From: Clostridiales bacterium UBA7273
Lineage (GTDB): Bacteria; Bacillota; Clostridia; Oscillospirales; Oscillospiraceae
DNA: 17,043 nucleotides
Direction: 5' to 3'
Assembly: GCA_002472405.1 (NCBI GenBank)
Contig: DKRV01000048.1
Location: 35,425 to 52,467 of the forward strand
Shown: piece after piece, positions 14,296-17,043 of the stretch
Layout: each line of letters begins with the position of its first letter
Position numbering within the stretch: the stretch's first letter is position 1
The notes under the pieces: generated by a model
Database searches by the model: none
The model's input: only the letters and a program-made list of their open reading frames with translations
Told to the model about the DNA's origin: nothing
Made by a program: the position numbers and the translations under genes

Positions 14296-14456
14296 CCCGA
14301 TTCGGAACTGCTGACAAAACCGCGCTGTTTCGCACCCTATTGGATGTCAGCTATCTGCTCTCGGCTGCGGAGAAACCGCACGGTTTTCTACGAACCCTCG
14401 ATATCGAGCAATCGCAATTACCGTATCGGTAGCTGCGTCAATGCGCAACTAAAAAA
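14247..14456. repeat. Short inverted-repeat element
   Basis: The left arm (14247-14300: TTAATAGCGC, CACCTGCGGATACGG, GGTAGCCCG) and the right arm (14400-14456: TACCGTATCGGTAGCTGCGTC, GCGCAACTAAAAAA) are imperfect inverted copies and match the arms at 9741 and 11627. The centre has GCTATCTGCTCTCGGCTGCG and AAACCGCACGGTTTT-like wording, as in the other copies. The gap between the TPR-like gene and the sstT terminator contains nothing else. Confidence 0.8.
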
Positions 14457-14479
14457 GCCCCGTCAGATGACGGGGCTTT
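14449..14479 (-). terminator. Terminator of sstT
   Basis: AAAGCCCCGTC (14454-14464) pairs with GACGGGGCTTT (14469-14479) around AGAT. Read on the minus strand it ends in TTTTTT, which is at the same time the terminus of the repeat element. Confidence 0.9.
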
Positions 14480-14492
14480 GAGTATATTTGGC

Positions 14493-15722
14493 TTAGAACT
14501 TTATTTCCTTGCCTGCCTTGCGCCACTGCTTGAATTCCGCAACGGCGGTGAACAGCGCGTCGGAGGAGGAATTGATCGCGGTCTCGACCGAGTCCTGAAT
14601 GACACCGATGATGAAGCCGACGCCGACGACCTGCATTGCAACATCGTTGGAGATGCCGAACAGCGAGCAGGCCATGGGGATCAGCAGCAGCGAGCCGCCG
14701 GCAACGCCGGATGCGCCGCATGCGCCCAGAGCGGCCATGACGGACAGGACGATCGCCACGGGAACGCTTACGGTCATGCCGAGAGTGTGAACCGCAGCGA
14801 GGGACATGACGGTGATGGTGACTGCCGCGCCTGCCATGTTGATGGTAGCGCCGAGGGGAATGGACACGGAGTAGAACTCGCGGTCAAGTCCGAGGCTCTC
14901 GCACAGGGTCATGTTAACGGGGATGTTAGCTGCCGAGGAGCGGGTGAAGAATGCGGTAACGCCGCTTTCCTTCAGGCACTTGAACACCAGCGGATACGGG
15001 TTCTTGCGGATGACTATGAAGGTCATGATGGGGTTTACAACAAGTGCGGCTATGAGCATGCATCCGACGAGGATGAGCAGGAGCTTGCCATACTCGGTGA
15101 AGATGGCAAGGCCGCTGGTGGAAACTGCGGAGAACACGAGGCCGAGGATACCGAAGGGAGCGAGGTTAATTACAAAGCGGACTGCCTTGGTGACTGCATC
15201 GGATGCGTCGGCGAGGAACTTCTTGGTGGTGTCGGACGCTGCCTTGAACGCAAAGCCGAGTACGACCGCCCAGAACAGGATGCCAAGGTAGTTTCCGGAA
15301 ACTATCGAGCCGATGGGGTTGGCAACGATGTTGTTAAGAAGTCCGGTGAATATTGAAGCAAAGCTGTCGGGAGCTGCGTCGGTGGCTGCGTCCGTGAGGG
15401 TGATGGTCACGGGGAAAATGAAGCTTGCAATGACCGCGATGACAGCTGCGAGGAAGGTGGATACAAGATACAGCACGATAACGGTGCCGAACTGCTTGCC
15501 CATCTTTTCTCTGGACTGTGCAAGTGCGCTGATGATAAGGATAAATACCAGCAGGGGTGCGATTGCCTTGAGTGCGCCGACGAACAGCGTGCCGAGAATA
15601 CCGATTCCGGGAGCGGTTTCGGCAGCGTTGGGGATAACAAGTGCAAGTACGGCGCCGATGACCATACCTATAACAATTCGCAGCACGAGGCTTACGCTGT
15701 TATATGCTTTTACGATTTTCAT
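14493..15722 (-). CDS. sstT: Sodium:serine/threonine symporter SstT
   Basis: The protein has 409 residues, close to E. coli SstT (414). It belongs to the dicarboxylate/amino acid:cation symporter family, with multiple hydrophobic helices and the re-entrant loop signature FFTRSSAANIPVNM followed by SIPLGATINMAGAAVTITV, which places it with SstT rather than GltP. It would import serine and threonine with sodium. The start is the ATG at 15722. The upstream ATG at 15773 is ruled out because it abuts the -10 box of the promoter (15774-15779), and the transcript begins after it. The ribosome site is weak (AAAGGATGAG about 12 bases upstream). It is a single-gene unit. Confidence 0.93.
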   Translation of the reverse strand: MKIVKAYNSVSLVLRIVIGMVIGAVLALVIPNAAETAPGIGILGTLFVGALKAIAPLLVFILIISALAQSREKMGKQFGTVIVLYLVSTFLAAVIAVIASFIFPVTITLTDAATDAAPDSFASIFTGLLNNIVANPIGSIVSGNYLGILFWAVVLGFAFKAASDTTKKFLADASDAVTKAVRFVINLAPFGILGLVFSAVSTSGLAIFTEYGKLLLILVGCMLIAALVVNPIMTFIVIRKNPYPLVFKCLKESGVTAFFTRSSAANIPVNMTLCESLGLDREFYSVSIPLGATINMAGAAVTITVMSLAAVHTLGMTVSVPVAIVLSVMAALGACGASGVAGGSLLLIPMACSLFGISNDVAMQVVGVGFIIGVIQDSVETAINSSSDALFTAVAEFKQWRKAGKEIKF

Positions 15723-15773
15723 TTCTCTTTTCTCATCCTTTGATGTTAGTTTCGCGTTAAAGTCGCGTTGCAT

Positions 15774-15802
15774 AGTTTAACAAACTGTTAACGCAATGTC
15801 AA
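15774..15802 (-). promoter_or_regulatory. Promoter of sstT
   Basis: On the minus strand, TTGACA (15797-15802), 17 bases, TAAACT (15774-15779). The spacer and -10 contain GTTAACAGTTTGTTAAAC, a near-palindrome that could be an operator. Confidence 0.82.
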
Positions 15803-15828
15803 CACCGGCAGATGATATATATCCTCAG

Positions 15829-15990
15829 CGTGTCAAAAAAGTCTTTGACTTTTTTGCACGCTTCAAAAACGCCACATTTTTTGTGAAAACAAGTTTTCAC
15901 GAAAAATCTCGCTACGCTCGTCAAAAAGCCTGATAAATCAGGCGTTTTTGATGGCTATTAATCCAATTTCGAGTGGGGCCTTTGCCCCCT
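15829..15990. repeat. Palindrome-rich gap with terminator for the upstream gene
   Basis: Between the sstT promoter and the stop at 16064 there is no gene. The stretch holds several hairpins: CAAAAAAGTC (15834-15843) with its exact inverse 15847-15856; GTGAAAAC/GTTTTCAC (15883-15900); GCCTGA-TAAA-TCAGGC (15928-15943), which on the minus strand runs into TTTTTGA and is a good intrinsic terminator; and GGGGC-CTTT-GCCCC flanked by CGAG/CTCG (about 15969-15993). 15994-16063 shows nothing clear. Confidence 0.7.
15922..15943 (-). terminator. Terminator downstream of the Myb-like gene
   Basis: Six base pairs, GCCTGA with TCAGGC, a 4-base loop, and a T run on the minus strand. It lies 120 bases after the stop of the conserved gene at 16064-16819 and before the sstT promoter, which separates the two units. 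Confidence 0.7.
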
Positions 15991-16063
15991 CGAGCTCCCC
16001 TGCTGCTCTATTATCTTTCTTTTGCAGCATAGTTTTTCGACAGCCTGATATATCCTTTTTATT

Positions 16064-16819
16064 TTATTGCTTTTGAGGATCATTTCCGGTGCTTGTATCT
16101 ATGCCGAGGCGCTCGAGCCGTGCGTTGACGGCTTTCACCGTGCGGCCGAGGGTGCGCGCGATCTCGGTTTTCTCCACGCCTTCTCTGACAAGAGTGCCGA
16201 GCGTCTCATCATCCTGCGTGCTCCAGGGCTTGCCCCGGTTTTCTCTGCCGCCGCTTTTTTCGCGATTGAGCTGCTCTATCGCGTCGATGTTATCGAATAT
16301 GAATTGCTGCGCCTCCGGCTTATACAGCACGACCGAGTACACCGAGTTTTCGCCCCGGAACTCCTGCGTTATCAGGCCGAGGCTGCGCCCCTGCGGCGTG
16401 GGGAGCTTGGTCTCCTTGCCCGAGGGCAGCTGAACCTCTTCAAGCGCGCCGATTCCGAGAAGCCACCGGGTGATAACGCCCGAGCGCAGGCTTTTCATCG
16501 TCTCGGGGTCAATCCTTTCGTTTATGAGGCTTGTTACCTGCGATATTCTCAGCGGCTCATCGGCCGGAACAAGCTCGCGCCGGGCGCTGCTATCGAGCGC
16601 AAACAGGGCGCGCCCTCGCTTTGCCGGCTTTTTGCTCTCGGTCCCACCGTTTTCTATGACACGGCGCAGAATATCCGAAACATAATACATGCAGCGAGAT
16701 ATTCTGACATTGTTTAGAAGATCGCCCTCGGCGATCGGAGTGCCGTCGATTGGGTTTATCCCCTCGGCAAGCTTGTCAACAAAGCCTTTTGTGTACTCGA
16801 TCTTTTCAAGCTCGGTCAT
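16064..16819 (-). CDS. Conserved clostridial protein with C-terminal Myb-like helix-turn-helix
   Basis: The protein has 251 residues. The N-terminus (ELEKIEYTKGFVDKLAEGINPIDG, then NNVRISRCMYYVSDILR) belongs to a family of unknown function that I believe is widespread in Clostridia. A middle domain includes LPTPQGRSLGL and YSVVLYKPEAQQFIFDNID. Residues 196-240 (KPWSTQDDETLGTLVREG, EIARTLGRTVKAVNARLERLGI) form a Myb/SANT-like or homeodomain-like DNA-binding fold with a conserved W199. A transcription or nucleoid role is inferred. AGGAGG (16828-16833) is 8 bases before the ATG. It has its own promoter, and codon use resembles its neighbours. Confidence 0.85.
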   Translation of the reverse strand: MTELEKIEYTKGFVDKLAEGINPIDGTPIAEGDLLNNVRISRCMYYVSDILRRVIENGGTESKKPAKRGRALFALDSSARRELVPADEPLRISQVTSLINERIDPETMKSLRSGVITRWLLGIGALEEVQLPSGKETKLPTPQGRSLGLITQEFRGENSVYSVVLYKPEAQQFIFDNIDAIEQLNREKSGGRENRGKPWSTQDDETLGTLVREGVEKTEIARTLGRTVKAVNARLERLGIDTSTGNDPQKQ

Positions 16820-16855
16820 GTTTTGCGCCTCCTGAAATCACATATTGTAAATTCT

Positions 16856-16884
16856 GTTATATCCTGAGACGCGGAATTTGTCAA
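16856..16884 (-). promoter_or_regulatory. Promoter of the Myb-like gene
   Basis: On the minus strand, TTGACA (16879-16884), 17 bases, TATAAC (16856-16861). The leader is about 30 bases. Confidence 0.85.
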
Positions 16885-16929
16885 CAAGATTTATCCGCCG
16901 CGCGGCCGAAAAACCGGCTGTCAAAACTG

Positions 16930-16958
16930 TTGAAAACTCAGCGATAATCGGCTATAAT
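16930..16958 (+). promoter_or_regulatory. Strong plus-strand promoter at the window edge
   Basis: TTGAAA (16930-16935), 17 bases, perfect TATAAT (16953-16958). It diverges from the Myb-like gene promoter 45 bases away. The start site would be near 16965. Confidence 0.8.
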
Positions 16959-16964
16959 TACTTA

Positions 16965-17043
16965 AGCTGACGAGAGCCGAACACATATCGCCTGTCGGCG
17001 TACCCTTCCGGCTATTTTCACCTTTTTTGTCTTGATGGGCGCC
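16965..17043 (+). other. Structured leader or small RNA, cut by the window end
   Basis: Downstream of the strong promoter there is no start codon with a ribosome site up to the end of the window. The transcript can fold: AGCCG (16975-16979) pairs with CGGCT (17009-17013), enclosing the hairpin CGCC-TGTC-GGCG (16989-17000). A T run follows at about 17023-17028, then TCTTGATGGGCGCC. It may be the 5' end of a non-coding RNA or a regulatory leader. I do not recognise a named family. Confidence 0.4.

Noticed and set aside
14478..15356. 292-codon plus-strand open frame
   Set aside because: Antisense to sstT; its translation is composed of Gly/Asp/His-rich low-complexity segments with no recognisable domain.
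15723..15773. ATG at 15773 as the sstT start
   Set aside because: It abuts the -10 box of the sstT promoter, so it would not be in the transcript.

Overview
The window looks like a chromosome segment of a gut-type Firmicute, most likely in class Clostridia and probably near the Oscillospiraceae/Ruminococcaceae. The grounds are a CD1247-type zinc-ribbon protein, Gram-positive ribosome binding sites and promoters (TTGACA-N17-TATAAT type), a bile salt hydrolase, a CmpB-type membrane protein and a fairly GC-rich, amber-tolerant coding style. The taxon is inferred from gene content, not measured.

Layout: 1-201 is the end of an interspersed repeat. 269-721 is a CD1247-like protein, convergent with a ttcA-family tRNA thiolase (771-1502, minus) across a shared terminator. 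1607-2631 is a complete rplM-rpsI transcription unit with promoter, leader and terminator. 2640-4250 is an AT-richer island with one AAA/DUF4143 ATPase preceded by a long dyad. 4276-8468 is an accessory block, all on plus: a TetR regulator with an operator-like dyad inside its own promoter, a methyltransferase, a membrane-anchored small protein, a flavodoxin-like protein, a bile salt hydrolase, a DUF1653 protein and an ArsC/Spx-like protein. The middle of this block is decayed (two in-frame amber codons, one frameshift and an apparent fusion). 8469-12425 holds minus-strand genes for a ClC antiporter, a GNAT acetyltransferase and a CmpB-like membrane protein, separated by two large repeat clusters. 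12426-13735 is plsY-gph (minus), divergent from a TPR-like tail-anchored protein (13861-14295) that runs into another repeat. 14449-15802 is sstT with promoter and terminator (minus). 16064-16884 is a conserved protein with a Myb-like helix-turn-helix and its promoter (minus). A strong plus-strand promoter at 16930-16958 starts a structured leader that the window edge cuts off.

The most unusual content is a family of modular inverted-repeat elements whose ends read TTTTAGAGGCGC. Clusters lie at 1-201, 9741-10290, 11627-12428 and 14247-14456. They contain hairpin modules and near-identical blocks, and they abut genes so closely that they supply the stop codons of three genes and stand directly at the start of a fourth. 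The second item is a run of 588 codons (5010-6773) broken only by three TAG codons. I read this as gene decay rather than recoding, because TAG ends other genes here and a frameshift lies in the same stretch.
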